A stretch of 64,000 nt of DNA from Alphaproteobacteria bacterium. Lineage in GTDB: Bacteria; Pseudomonadota; Alphaproteobacteria; Rhodospirillales; Rhodospirillaceae. Below the pieces are notes generated by a model. It ran no database searches. It worked only from the letters and a program-made list of their open reading frames with translations, and was not told the DNA's origin. Below are positions 8,214 to 16,022 of this stretch, one piece after another. The stretch is taken from positions 1-64,000 of the forward strand of contig WLXB01000002.1 in the NCBI GenBank assembly GCA_012103295.1, written 5' to 3'. Within the stretch, counting starts at the first letter, position 1, and every line of letters begins with the position of its first letter. The translations under genes were made by a program, and so were the position numbers.

Positions 8214-8279
8214 CTGGAACCCTGGCAGCCCCCCAGCTGCACTCACGAATAAAGGGCCATTTGGCCCTTGAGGTTCCAG
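8214..8279 (-). promoter_or_regulatory. Branched structured RNA element in the carD leader
   Basis: Three nested helices lie 38-103 bases upstream of the carD ATG. P1: CTGGAACC (8214-8221) pairs perfectly with GGTTCCAG (8272-8279). P2: GCAGC (8225-8229) pairs with GCTGC (8236-8240). P3: AAGGGCC (8252-8258) pairs with GGCCCTT (8263-8269), loop 4. P2 and P3 branch inside P1, giving a compact three-way junction on either strand. On the carD strand, P3 is followed by TTTATT, so it could also act as an attenuator-like terminator. I do not recognise a known riboswitch or 6S consensus. Confidence 0.5.
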
Positions 8280-8397
8280 TTACTTATTCGCCAGCCCCTA
8301 GCTTCCCGTTCGTGACGCCGTAAAACAGCCTCGGTGTCCGACATGCGCGCCGAGCGATTTTTATTTTGTTGCAGCGCACAAAAGATTAGGTGTAGCG

Positions 8398-8430
8398 AAA
8401 AAATAATCCGCCAGTTCTTTCGGCGGATTA
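8398..8430 (-). terminator. Rho-independent terminator of the fdxA transcript
   Basis: On the minus strand a 9-bp perfect stem TAATCCGCC/GGCGGATTA (8430-8422 and 8412-8404, loop of 9) is followed by a run of six T (8403-8398). It is downstream of fdxA (stop at 8517) and upstream of carD. It separates the two transcripts, so carD must have its own promoter between about 8280 and 8400. Confidence 0.85.
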
Positions 8431-8470
8431 AGTACTTATACCAAATTTGCGGTGCAAAAGACAGCCTAAA

Positions 8471-8493
8471 GTAGGCGCCAATATGGCGCCTAC
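8471..8493. repeat. Perfect palindrome downstream of fdxA
   Basis: GTAGGCGCCA and TGGCGCCTAC flank a 3-base centre, giving 10-bp arms. It lies 24 bases beyond the fdxA stop and 40 bases before the strong terminator at 8398-8430. There is no T tract, so it is more likely an mRNA 3' stabilising hairpin or a protein site than a terminator. Confidence 0.5.
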
Positions 8494-8516
8494 ATGCCCC
8501 TCAGGAGGGGGTCAAA

Positions 8517-8852
8517 TCAGCCGGTGTTGCCTGGATTTGTGCTGAGTTGCTCTTTCTTTCCAGGCTTGCCATTCCACTCTTCACCATCCGCGGGTGCTTC
8601 GCCCTTGGCGGTAATATTAGGCCACTTATCCGCGTATTCAGCGTTAAGTTCAATCCAGTCTTGTGTGGAATCTTCCGAATCGGGAAGAATGGCTTCAGCC
8701 GGGCATTCCGGCTCACAGACGCCACAATCGATGCATTCATCCGGATGGATGACGAGCATGTTTTCACCTTCGTAAAAGCAGTCCACAGGACACACCTCTA
8801 CGCAGTCCATAAATTTACACTTAATACAGTTCTCGGTGACGACGTAGGTCAT
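8517..8852 (-). CDS. fdxA: Ferredoxin FdxA (7Fe-8S type)
   Basis: A 111-aa electron carrier. Cysteines C9, C12, C17, C21 and C40, C43, C46, C50 give the paired cluster-binding motifs of the FdxA family, the second being the classic CxxCxxCxxxCP for a 4Fe-4S cluster. The [18 protein letters not shown] start is typical of proteobacterial 7Fe ferredoxins, whose first site holds a 3Fe-4S cluster. The C-terminal 40 residues form the acidic/Trp-containing tail normal for this family. ATG 8852 has a GAGAGAGA ribosome site. It is soluble and cytoplasmic; the redox partner is not evident from neighbours. Confidence 0.95.
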   Translation of the reverse strand: MTYVVTENCIKCKFMDCVEVCPVDCFYEGENMLVIHPDECIDCGVCEPECPAEAILPDSEDSTQDWIELNAEYADKWPNITAKGEAPADGEEWNGKPGKKEQLSTNPGNTG

Positions 8853-8891
8853 TACGCATCTCTCTCCACATAGCCCATCTGGATCTTGTCC

Positions 8892-9365
8892 TTAGGTGAG
8901 GTTTTCCAGGTCGAGCCCCAATTGCTCCAATGCAGCTTTTCGGGCTCGCCCACTATCTTGATCGGTAACATACAATAAACCACTGACTCGACGTACTAAA
9001 TTTGCCTCGAAGTCGTCAAGCTGGCCGTCAGCATAAACCACTTCCCACAACATTTGCATCAGCTCAACGCGACCGTCGTAATCCAAGTTGTCTTTGACCG
9101 TTCTCGCAAAACCATACAGCTGATTGGATTTGGCGACGGTCTCTTCAGCATCGGCAATGATGCCATCAAGACTATCCTCTGGAAGAGAGAACAGGTGTAC
9201 CAGAACATCTTTGACTTGAGCACGCTCCTGATCGTCAAAGGTTCCATCGGCCATAGCCGCTTCGACAAGAAGAGCGGCGGCAGCCGATTGGACCGTAGGC
9301 TCCTGCGGCGATGTTTCGCTGATCTTGCGAGGCTCGCTGATAAATGATTTCAAAGCATCAAGCAT
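8892..9365 (-). CDS. TerB-like tellurite resistance family protein
   Basis: A 157-aa all-alpha protein with the TerB/DjlA-like repeat pattern: LLVEAAMADGTFDDQERAQV in the first half and LWEVVYADGQLDDFEANLVRRV in the second. The paired acidic ADG.....E motifs may bind metal. Housekeeping bacteria carry stand-alone TerB proteins of unknown function, so the name does not imply tellurite resistance here. It lies between fdxA and the S4 gene on the same strand, 57 bases before the S4 gene stop, with no strong terminator in between. Confidence 0.85.
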   Translation of the reverse strand: MLDALKSFISEPRKISETSPQEPTVQSAAAALLVEAAMADGTFDDQERAQVKDVLVHLFSLPEDSLDGIIADAEETVAKSNQLYGFARTVKDNLDYDGRVELMQMLWEVVYADGQLDDFEANLVRRVSGLLYVTDQDSGRARKAALEQLGLDLENLT

Positions 9366-9422
9366 AGTTTCAGGTACCGGTTAGTTGGCTCCGGATCAAG
9401 GACCTTGATATCAAAAGGTGAT

Positions 9423-9806
9423 TCAATCTGATTCGTTGCGAAGAAAAAATTTCTCCAAAGCGCGGCGTTCCCGTTTCGTCGGCCGGCCACTTCCGGGTGT
9501 CCGGTATAATGGCGCCATTTTTTTAGCGCCATCCAGCCGCTCAGCGGGGTTCAACTCGTCATATAAAAGAACGGCCTCCGGTGCTGGCCCGCGGCGAACG
9601 CCGAGAGCGTTCACCATCACTGTTCTACGGATAGGGCCTATCGTAATGACAAGCTGATCACCGAGCCGAATGAGACGATTGGGTTTTCTGGTTTCTTCTC
9701 CGTTGATCGTCACCCGACCATCGATACACAATCTTTGAGCCAAAGACCTAGTCTTGCAAAAGCGTGCAAACCAAAGCCATTTATCGATCCTCAATCCGTC
9801 ACTCAA
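9423..9806 (-). CDS. S4 domain RNA-binding protein (Hsp15/HslR-like)
   Basis: A 127-aa protein with an N-terminal S4 RNA-binding domain: LRIDKWLWFARFCKTRSLAQRLCIDGRVTINGE, followed by basic segments. Hsp15 binds stalled 50S subunits carrying nascent chains and helps recycle them after heat shock. The C-terminal tail is strongly basic (RPTKRERRALEKF), as in HslR. Its ATG overlaps the stop of the upstream helicase gene by 4 bases, so the two are translationally coupled. Confidence 0.9.
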   Translation of the reverse strand: MSDGLRIDKWLWFARFCKTRSLAQRLCIDGRVTINGEETRKPNRLIRLGDQLVITIGPIRRTVMVNALGVRRGPAPEAVLLYDELNPAERLDGAKKMAPLYRTPGSGRPTKRERRALEKFFLRNESD

Positions 9807-12355
9807 CTTTTGACCAAGTCCTTCAACACTGCAAAGGGAGAATCAGGGTCGATCGGCTTCTCTGCACGCTTTTTTGGTCTCGGTTTTCTTTTCTCCGCAC
9901 CGTCAGTTTTGCTGTGCGACTTAGGCTTCGTCTTTTGACGTTTTGGCTTACGCCTAATAGCAATTGATATCCCTTCGTCGCCCACACTCGAAACATAACC
10001 AAGAGCAACCAGAAGCTCGACAGCGTTCTCCGCACCAATACCTAGGGGCGACAAATTTGCCGGGGGCAATATTTTGGCCCCCTCGCGTAGAAGACGGCGC
10101 ACCTCTGCTGAGAAACGCTCGATCATATCCACCCGATAGGCCATGCCCTTAACCGGATGAAATCCTGACGATCGATAATAGTCAGCCGGAACGCCTTTCT
10201 CCGTCGGGAATGAAACTCGGCCAGAGGGTGGCAGACCAGGCGCGGTGTCAGGGGCATTGGTGATCACCCAGAGCAGAGCCCGCAGCCGCACCGGATCAGC
10301 CTTAAGAACGTCCGGCACGTATATGAAATTCAGGCCGAAACGAATGCGGTGCCCGGCAAGCGCTTTGCGATCTTCATCCGTGAGCACACGAACCTGCGCC
10401 TCTGCCTCTTTCCGGTCCACGGTTCCCAACGCCTCTGAAACTTGGAACGCGAGACCTCGAGCAGCGCCTTTCAGCGGCGCAGCTTCAGCCTGAATGAGGG
10501 GCCCAAGCAGTTTGCTGATGTGAGCATCAGTCCAGGCCTGATAGCGAGCGGTCAATTGATCGTAGATGGCGCGGTCGAGCCGGTCATCGGCCTTAACAAG
10601 CACCTTTGGAGACAACGGACGTGGACCTGGCGTCAGAGTTGCGACAACGGAATCTTGCCACACAACACGAGCACTATCGTCAAGTGAGAAGACATCGTCT
10701 TCAGCGTCAATTTGTAGGCGGCCCCGGCGTTCAAGCTCCGGCACTAAAACGGCGTCAGCCGCATTCTCAATGGCGCGGTCTGCTGCTTTCAATCCGGTCT
10801 TATCGGGCTCAAACACAAGCCCGTTCAGCGTGCCAATAAAATGTCCGTCGACCTCAACACGGCCGGTCTCATCAACGGCGGCAACCATGCGATCTGTCCC
10901 TTTAAGCTTCTTTACTAAATGCGCGATGCGTCGATCAATAAACTGTTCTGTCAATTTGTCATGCAACGAGTCTGACAAGCGATCTTCTACAACGCGCGTC
11001 TGATCCTGCCAATAACCAGCATTCTCCACCCATCTCGGTCGGTTGGTGAGATAGGTCCACGTGCGAATGGCGGCAATCCGGTCCATCAACGCGTGTATGT
11101 CACCGTCAGCACGATCAATACGGCCAACATGCTCCGCTACCCAGTCTTCTGGGATACACTCGTTGACGTCGCTCAGATGCATGAAAATTTGACTCAGTAA
11201 TCGCGCGTGGTTTTCTGGCCTCAGCTTTCTGAAATCGGGAACTTGCGTGACATCCCACAACAGCCTGACCCGCTGAGACCCCTTAGCCCGCTCTCTCACA
11301 TCGGATTCATTGGCTAAGATGTCCAGAATCAATTGGTCCTCAGGAGTCGATGGACGCATCAAACCAGGACCGGGCGGCGGCTTCTGCAGGCCCACCAATA
11401 GGGATTGAACAGTCGCATACTGAAGATCTGAATTCCGCCAGTACAGCGCTTTGACGGATTGAAACTCATGGGTCTCGATGCGTGCAACGACTTCCGGATC
11501 TAGGGCCGAGGCCTCCGCAGTGACGCCAAACGTGCCATCGTTCATATGCCGCCCCGCACGACCTGCAATCTGAGACAACTCGGACGGCGTTAAAGCGCGT
11601 GGCGCTCGCCCGTCAAATTTCGACAGAGAAGCGAAGGCGACATGGTCAACATCCATGTTAAGGCCCATACCGATAGCATCTGTTGCTACCAGATAGTCAA
11701 CTTCGCCTGATTGATAAAGAGCGACCTGCGCATTGCGGGCACGGGGACTGAGCGCACCCAAGACCACGGCGGCACCACCGCGCTGTCGACGCAGAAGATC
11801 TGCAATGCCATAGACCTCTGAGACTGAAAAGGCGACAACGGCTGAACGACGAGGTAGCCGCGTCAACTTCTTTGGACCGCTGTACGTCAATTTTGAAAAA
11901 CGTGGCCTGGTGATAAACTTTGCATCTGGCACAAGCCGACGTATCAGCGGCCGAACAGTTTCCGACCCCAGGAACATTGTCTCAACGCGCCCGCGGCTGT
12001 GTAATAGGCGGTCAGTAAAAACGTGCCCGCGTTCTCGATCCGCGGCCAACTGTATTTCGTCAACCGCCAAAAAAGCGACGTCGCGGTCAATGGGCATACT
12101 TTCGACCGTGCAAATAAAGTAGGTGGCGCGCGGCGGAACGATTTTTTCTTCCCCCGTTACCAGTGCAACGGCGTCCACTCCTTTTATCGCTACAGCCCGG
12201 TCATAGTTCTCGCGGGCCAGCAGTCGCAACGGGAAGCCGATCGTTCCCGAGGCGTGACCAAGCATCCTGTCCATTGCTAGGTAGGTCTTGCCCGTATTGG
12301 TCGGCCCAAGGACGACCGTGACATCTTGGTCTGATTGATCGTGTCGAGCGGCCAA
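9803..12355 (-). CDS. SUV3-like DExH-box RNA helicase
   Basis: An 850-aa superfamily 2 helicase of the alphaproteobacterial SUV3/mitochondrial degradosome type. Walker A is GPTNTGKT at 17-24, the Walker B variant is DEIQ at 99-102, and motif VI is QIAGRAGRHMNDG near 265-277. The long C-terminal half continues with the helicase-associated region, and the last 50 residues are very rich in Lys/Arg (RRKPKRQKTKPKS), likely an RNA-binding tail. It probably unwinds structured RNA in decay or ribosome-related processes. It is followed by a 4-base overlap with the S4 gene; the pairing of helicase and Hsp15-like genes suggests a joint RNA task. Confidence 0.92.
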   Translation of the reverse strand: MAARHDQSDQDVTVVLGPTNTGKTYLAMDRMLGHASGTIGFPLRLLARENYDRAVAIKGVDAVALVTGEEKIVPPRATYFICTVESMPIDRDVAFLAVDEIQLAADRERGHVFTDRLLHSRGRVETMFLGSETVRPLIRRLVPDAKFITRPRFSKLTYSGPKKLTRLPRRSAVVAFSVSEVYGIADLLRRQRGGAAVVLGALSPRARNAQVALYQSGEVDYLVATDAIGMGLNMDVDHVAFASLSKFDGRAPRALTPSELSQIAGRAGRHMNDGTFGVTAEASALDPEVVARIETHEFQSVKALYWRNSDLQYATVQSLLVGLQKPPPGPGLMRPSTPEDQLILDILANESDVRERAKGSQRVRLLWDVTQVPDFRKLRPENHARLLSQIFMHLSDVNECIPEDWVAEHVGRIDRADGDIHALMDRIAAIRTWTYLTNRPRWVENAGYWQDQTRVVEDRLSDSLHDKLTEQFIDRRIAHLVKKLKGTDRMVAAVDETGRVEVDGHFIGTLNGLVFEPDKTGLKAADRAIENAADAVLVPELERRGRLQIDAEDDVFSLDDSARVVWQDSVVATLTPGPRPLSPKVLVKADDRLDRAIYDQLTARYQAWTDAHISKLLGPLIQAEAAPLKGAARGLAFQVSEALGTVDRKEAEAQVRVLTDEDRKALAGHRIRFGLNFIYVPDVLKADPVRLRALLWVITNAPDTAPGLPPSGRVSFPTEKGVPADYYRSSGFHPVKGMAYRVDMIERFSAEVRRLLREGAKILPPANLSPLGIGAENAVELLVALGYVSSVGDEGISIAIRRKPKRQKTKPKSHSKTDGAEKRKPRPKKRAEKPIDPDSPFAVLKDLVKS

Positions 12356-12422
12356 GGCGAAAGGACCCGAGTTAGAAAGAGTGGATAGGTGGCATCAAAG
12401 CCGAAGCTGCGGCTAAAGCCGA

Positions 12423-12797
12423 CTAATCCTCAACCAATTGCGCTTCTTGTCGTCGGTCTATGTGTTTGATCTTCTGATTGTAGTCTTTCAGTCGACGCTC
12501 CATGGTCTCGAAGGAATCGCGCAACGCGATTTGGATGTCTTCATGAGATTTGATTTCCTTCGGGTCCCGCCGCACGACGAGGTCTTCGCCTGGAACGGCA
12601 AGATGGATGGTGACATGGAAGGGCGCTGCGTTGGTGTTCATGTTGGAATGGCTTTTGTGATGAGATTCCACAACCACTCGGCAACTGGTGATGCGATCAG
12701 AATACTGCTCGAGCTTATCCACCCGCTCTCTAATCTTGTTCTCCACGGCGTCGGACTTATCAATCCCATGAAAAGCGATTTGGATCGGAATCTGCAT
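12423..12797 (-). CDS. Ribosome hibernation/translation-inhibitor factor (HPF/RaiA family), short form
   Basis: A 124-aa protein with the sigma54-modulation/S30AE fold: IQIAFHGIDKSDAVENKIRERVDKLEQY, then SCRVVVESHHKS and FHVTIHLAVPGEDLVVRRDP. It binds the decoding centre of idle ribosomes. It is a short form: the C-terminal dimerisation domain of long HPF is absent. I place the start at ATG 12797 because GGAGGC lies 5-10 bases upstream; the 34 extra residues of the longer reading have no homologue-like character. The neighbouring helicase, S4 and htpG genes make a small stress/ribosome neighbourhood. Confidence 0.9.
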   Translation of the reverse strand: MQIPIQIAFHGIDKSDAVENKIRERVDKLEQYSDRITSCRVVVESHHKSHSNMNTNAAPFHVTIHLAVPGEDLVVRRDPKEIKSHEDIQIALRDSFETMERRLKDYNQKIKHIDRRQEAQLVED

Positions 12798-12957
12798 GTT
12801 CGCCTCCGTTATTAACATCCCCAGTGGCTTTGGAATGAAAGCTTGCCAGCCACCAAACCATCTACATCTTATCATGGCGCGATAGCGCTGTAGGAACAAT
12901 GCGCCATATCAAAGACCCAAGGCGTATAAATTTTTAGCAAAGAAGTTGGATTTGCCC

Positions 12958-12986
12958 CTTGCCTCTGCCACCTAGACACCCAATAT
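12958..12986 (+). promoter_or_regulatory. Candidate RpoH (sigma-32) promoter of htpG
   Basis: CTTG at 12958-12961 is followed after 17 bases by CCCAATAT at 12979-12986. This resembles the alphaproteobacterial RpoH pattern CTTG-N17/18-CyTATnT, with the -10 closer to CCCnAT. It lies 66 bases upstream of the htpG ATG, and htpG is a common RpoH target. It is an imperfect match, so moderate support. Confidence 0.5.
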
Positions 12987-13052
12987 GACGCCCGATTAAG
13001 AACAGCTTGTTTGTCGCGCTAGACCGCGACCTGAAATAGGGACCAACGAGAG

Positions 13053-14930
13053 ATGAGTGAAGAAAAGCATACGTTCCAGGCGGAAGTGGCCAAGCTCTTG
13101 GATATTGTCGTGCACTCTCTGTATTCCAATACTGAGATATTCCTGCGTGAACTCATTTCGAATGCGTCTGATTCCTGCGACAGATTGCGGTACGCGGCGC
13201 TCACCGATGAAAGTTTAATGGAAGGTGGAGAGACCGAGTTTTCTATCCACATTGCTGTGGACAAAGAGAATCGCACGCTGACCATCAGCGACAACGGCAT
13301 TGGCATGAACAAAGATGACCTGGTCGAGAACCTGGGCACCATCGCCAAGTCAGGCACGTCAGAGTTCATGAAATCTCTGACTGGGGATGATTCTAAAGAC
13401 GTTTCCCTCATCGGCCAGTTTGGTGTCGGCTTCTATTCGTCTTTCATGGTCGCGAAAAAGGTTGAGGTGTTCGCCCGCAAAGCCGGAGACACACAGGGCT
13501 GGCTCTGGGTTTCCGATGGCCGGGGAAGTTACCGCATCACCGAATCGGATGACGCCAGCCGAGGCGCACGTATCGTTTTACATCTCCGGAAAGAAGGCGA
13601 TGAATATCTTGAGCCCCTGCGCCTAAAGACGGTCGTGAAGACCTACTCAGATCACATCGCTATTCCCGTGATCCTCGATGCGGTTCCCGGAGAGGAAGAC
13701 AGCGCTGAAGAAACTCTCAATTCCGCATCAGCACTTTGGACTCGGCCAAAAAATGAAATCACGGACGAGCAGTATTCAGAATTTTACCACCATGTTGCGA
13801 ATGGCTTTGATGAGCCTTGGCACACTCTTCATTTCAGGGCTGAGGGCGCGATCGAATACACAAGCCTCCTCTATCTACCCACAAGCCAGCCCTTCGACCT
13901 CTTTGGGCCGGAGAGAAAGAGCAAGGTGAAACTATACGTCAATCGCGTCTTTATCGCGGATGACCTTGATGGTCTTCTCCCGCCGTATCTTCGGTTTGTA
14001 CACGGTGTCGTTGATTCCCCTGACCTTCCCTTGAACGTCAGTAGAGAAATGCTGCAGGACAACCCACAACTTAAGAAAATCCAAAAGGGCTTGGTCGGCA
14101 AACTGCTTAAAGAACTCAAGGACCGGAGCAAAGAGGCCGGTGAGTATGAAAGCTTTTGGGCGGCTTTTGGGTCGGTCCTAAAAGAAGGGTTGTACGAGGA
14201 TTTCGAACGCCGGGACGAACTTTTGGAATTATCCCGTTTTCGGTCAAGTGGGAGCGACGATTGGCGCAGTCTGAAGGACTATGTCGCAGACTTTAAGGAT
14301 GGTCAGGACGCGATCTATTACATTACGGGTAGCGACGCTGCGGCCTTAAAGAAATCTCCCCAGCTCGAGGGCTACGTCGCAAAAGGCGTAGAGGTTTTGC
14401 TGCTAACCGATCCAATTGACGAGTTCTGGGTAACCTCTGTCGGCGTTTTCGACAAGCACCCCCTCCGCTCTGCGGCGCAATCCGCCACGGATTTGGATTC
14501 CATCGCTAAAAATGACAGCGACAACAAGGATGAAGATGACGCAGACGAAGGTGCAAAAAATACCGACATAGACGGTCTTGTATCGCGCTTAAAAGATGCG
14601 CTCGGCGAAGCAGTAAAGGAGGTGAGGACTTCAAACCGCCTCACTGAAAGCCCTGTCTGCCTGGTCGGAGAGCAAGGCGGGATGAGTCTTCACCTCGAGC
14701 GTATGCTGAAACAGCATGGTCAAGGTGAGGGACTCGCTAGCCCCAGAGTACTCGAGATCAATCCTAAGCATGCCCTGATCAAGAAACTGGCCGAACAGAG
14801 TGACGAAATAGTGGGGGAGACGGCGCACCTGCTTCTCGATCAAGCCCGCATCGTTGAAGGCGAAAATTTGCCAGACCCAATAGCGTTCGCCCACCGCCTG
14901 TCTCAGGCCATGGAACGCGGGCTCATTTGA
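13053..14930 (+). CDS. htpG: Molecular chaperone HtpG (Hsp90)
   Basis: A 625-aa bacterial Hsp90. The N-terminal ATPase domain shows ELISNASDSCDRLRY, the DNGIGM loop and GQFGVGFYS at about 121-129. The middle domain has LYVNRVFIADD and the catalytic-loop region (NVSREMLQDNPQLKKIQ). The C-terminal dimerisation domain runs from about 520. There is an acidic linker (DNKDEDDADEGAKN) near 490 before the C domain, as in alphaproteobacterial HtpG. ATG 13053 has ACGAGAG upstream as a weak ribosome site. A candidate heat-shock promoter lies 66 bases upstream. It is convergent with the DUF1223 gene, with only 24 bases between stops. Confidence 0.97.
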   Translation: MSEEKHTFQAEVAKLLDIVVHSLYSNTEIFLRELISNASDSCDRLRYAALTDESLMEGGETEFSIHIAVDKENRTLTISDNGIGMNKDDLVENLGTIAKSGTSEFMKSLTGDDSKDVSLIGQFGVGFYSSFMVAKKVEVFARKAGDTQGWLWVSDGRGSYRITESDDASRGARIVLHLRKEGDEYLEPLRLKTVVKTYSDHIAIPVILDAVPGEEDSAEETLNSASALWTRPKNEITDEQYSEFYHHVANGFDEPWHTLHFRAEGAIEYTSLLYLPTSQPFDLFGPERKSKVKLYVNRVFIADDLDGLLPPYLRFVHGVVDSPDLPLNVSREMLQDNPQLKKIQKGLVGKLLKELKDRSKEAGEYESFWAAFGSVLKEGLYEDFERRDELLELSRFRSSGSDDWRSLKDYVADFKDGQDAIYYITGSDAAALKKSPQLEGYVAKGVEVLLLTDPIDEFWVTSVGVFDKHPLRSAAQSATDLDSIAKNDSDNKDEDDADEGAKNTDIDGLVSRLKDALGEAVKEVRTSNRLTESPVCLVGEQGGMSLHLERMLKQHGQGEGLASPRVLEINPKHALIKKLAEQSDEIVGETAHLLLDQARIVEGENLPDPIAFAHRLSQAMERGLI

Positions 14931-14954
14931 AACGAAATCTTTAGAGTCTAACGC

Positions 14955-15812
14955 CTAGCGCAACATCGGTTGCTCTGCTTGCGAGAGCGTCACCTGTGCA
15001 GAGGGGATAGCGCGTGGAACGATGGATGCCGCCGACAGAATGCGTCCTACTTTATCCGCCTGAATAAACACGGCGACACCATCAGAGGGTAACGCGTCAA
15101 GATCGGACAATGAGAACGTGAATGACTGGGCTTTACCTGTATACGGGGCGAGCGCAACAAGTCTCTTCACCACATTGATGTTGCTAAGAGTCCTGCCACG
15201 ATTCTCACCGCCGCGCACCCGCGTAAAACTCTGTGAATTGTAAACGGCCGCATAAACTGTGCCTGAATGATCACCCCGTTTAGACGGTACAGATACTCTA
15301 ATACGCTCATTTGCGATGCGGCCAATAGCAAGTGTCAGAAAACTTGATTGTTCCGATGCGGCCTGTTCTATCGCTTCATTGATTGACGGGCGCTGGCCGC
15401 CGGGAACGGCGTAGGATCCGCCGACAACCATCTGCGGCGTGTATACATAATCTGTGTTGAGCGCCTCTCTGTACGCCTGCTGTCTCAAGCTAAAGGATTT
15501 GTGAGAGAACGGGTCCTGCCACTCATCTGTATTCCAGTAGTCAACGTGAAAAGAGAGCGCGAGAACATCTGGACGATCCGACAGATCGCGCAAGAAGGCG
15601 TCAGCTGGTGGGCATGACGAGCACCCTTGAGAGGTGTAAAGCTCAACCACCGTCAACGCACCGGACGACTCACGTCCTGTGTTGCCATCAGAGAGCACCG
15701 GACGACCAGCGATGCTGATCATGGCCAAACTCAAAGCGCATACGAGCCAAAGCCGCTGACTTAATTCAACGGATCGTGAACGAGCGCTAAACTGGGGGGT
15801 TCTTTTATTCAT
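14955..15812 (-). CDS. DUF1223 secreted thioredoxin-fold protein
   Basis: A 285-aa DUF1223 protein. These have a thioredoxin-like fold and occur mainly in alphaproteobacteria. An N-terminal signal-anchor segment (LWLVCALSLAMISIAG) is followed by VVELYTSQGCSSCPPADAF with a CxxC pair at C64/C67, then LSFHVDYWN, YTPQMVVGG and the cis-proline-like region. The redox motif suggests a periplasmic thiol role, but no substrate is known. I choose ATG 15812 because GGAAGGGA lies 8 bases upstream; the upstream 20 residues of the longer reading lack a signal. A 9-bp inverted repeat lies 35-57 bases upstream of the start. Confidence 0.88.
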   Translation of the reverse strand: MNKRTPQFSARSRSVELSQRLWLVCALSLAMISIAGRPVLSDGNTGRESSGALTVVELYTSQGCSSCPPADAFLRDLSDRPDVLALSFHVDYWNTDEWQDPFSHKSFSLRQQAYREALNTDYVYTPQMVVGGSYAVPGGQRPSINEAIEQAASEQSSFLTLAIGRIANERIRVSVPSKRGDHSGTVYAAVYNSQSFTRVRGGENRGRTLSNINVVKRLVALAPYTGKAQSFTFSLSDLDALPSDGVAVFIQADKVGRILSAASIVPRAIPSAQVTLSQAEQPMLR

Positions 15813-15846
15813 TGTGCGGTCCCTTCCCCACGCGACGTTTTGGATC

Positions 15847-15869
15847 ATAGTCGAAACTTTTTCGACTAT
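15847..15869. promoter_or_regulatory. Inverted repeat upstream of the DUF1223 gene (possible operator)
   Basis: ATAGTCGAA (15847-15855) and TTCGACTAT (15861-15869) are perfect 9-bp arms with a 5-base centre, 35-57 bases upstream of the ATG at 15812. The position suits an operator in the promoter region. No T tract follows, so it is not a terminator. No regulator gene lies next to it. Confidence 0.45.
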
Positions 15870-16022
15870 CATACTGATTTAACGCGCCTTCCTGGCAGAA
15901 GGTTGCATTCATTGGGAAAATTCTCGCCTTTTAGGATCGTCGGAGAGAGCACCTACGCGGTTAAGAACTATTAATCGAACAGAATCGCCACTGGAGTCGC
16001 GAAAAGCGGCACCGCAACGAAG

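Noticed and set aside
10566..11003. Plus-strand reading of 145 codons opposite the helicase
   Set aside because: Ser/Arg-rich composition typical of antisense shadows; the helicase frame carries clear motifs.
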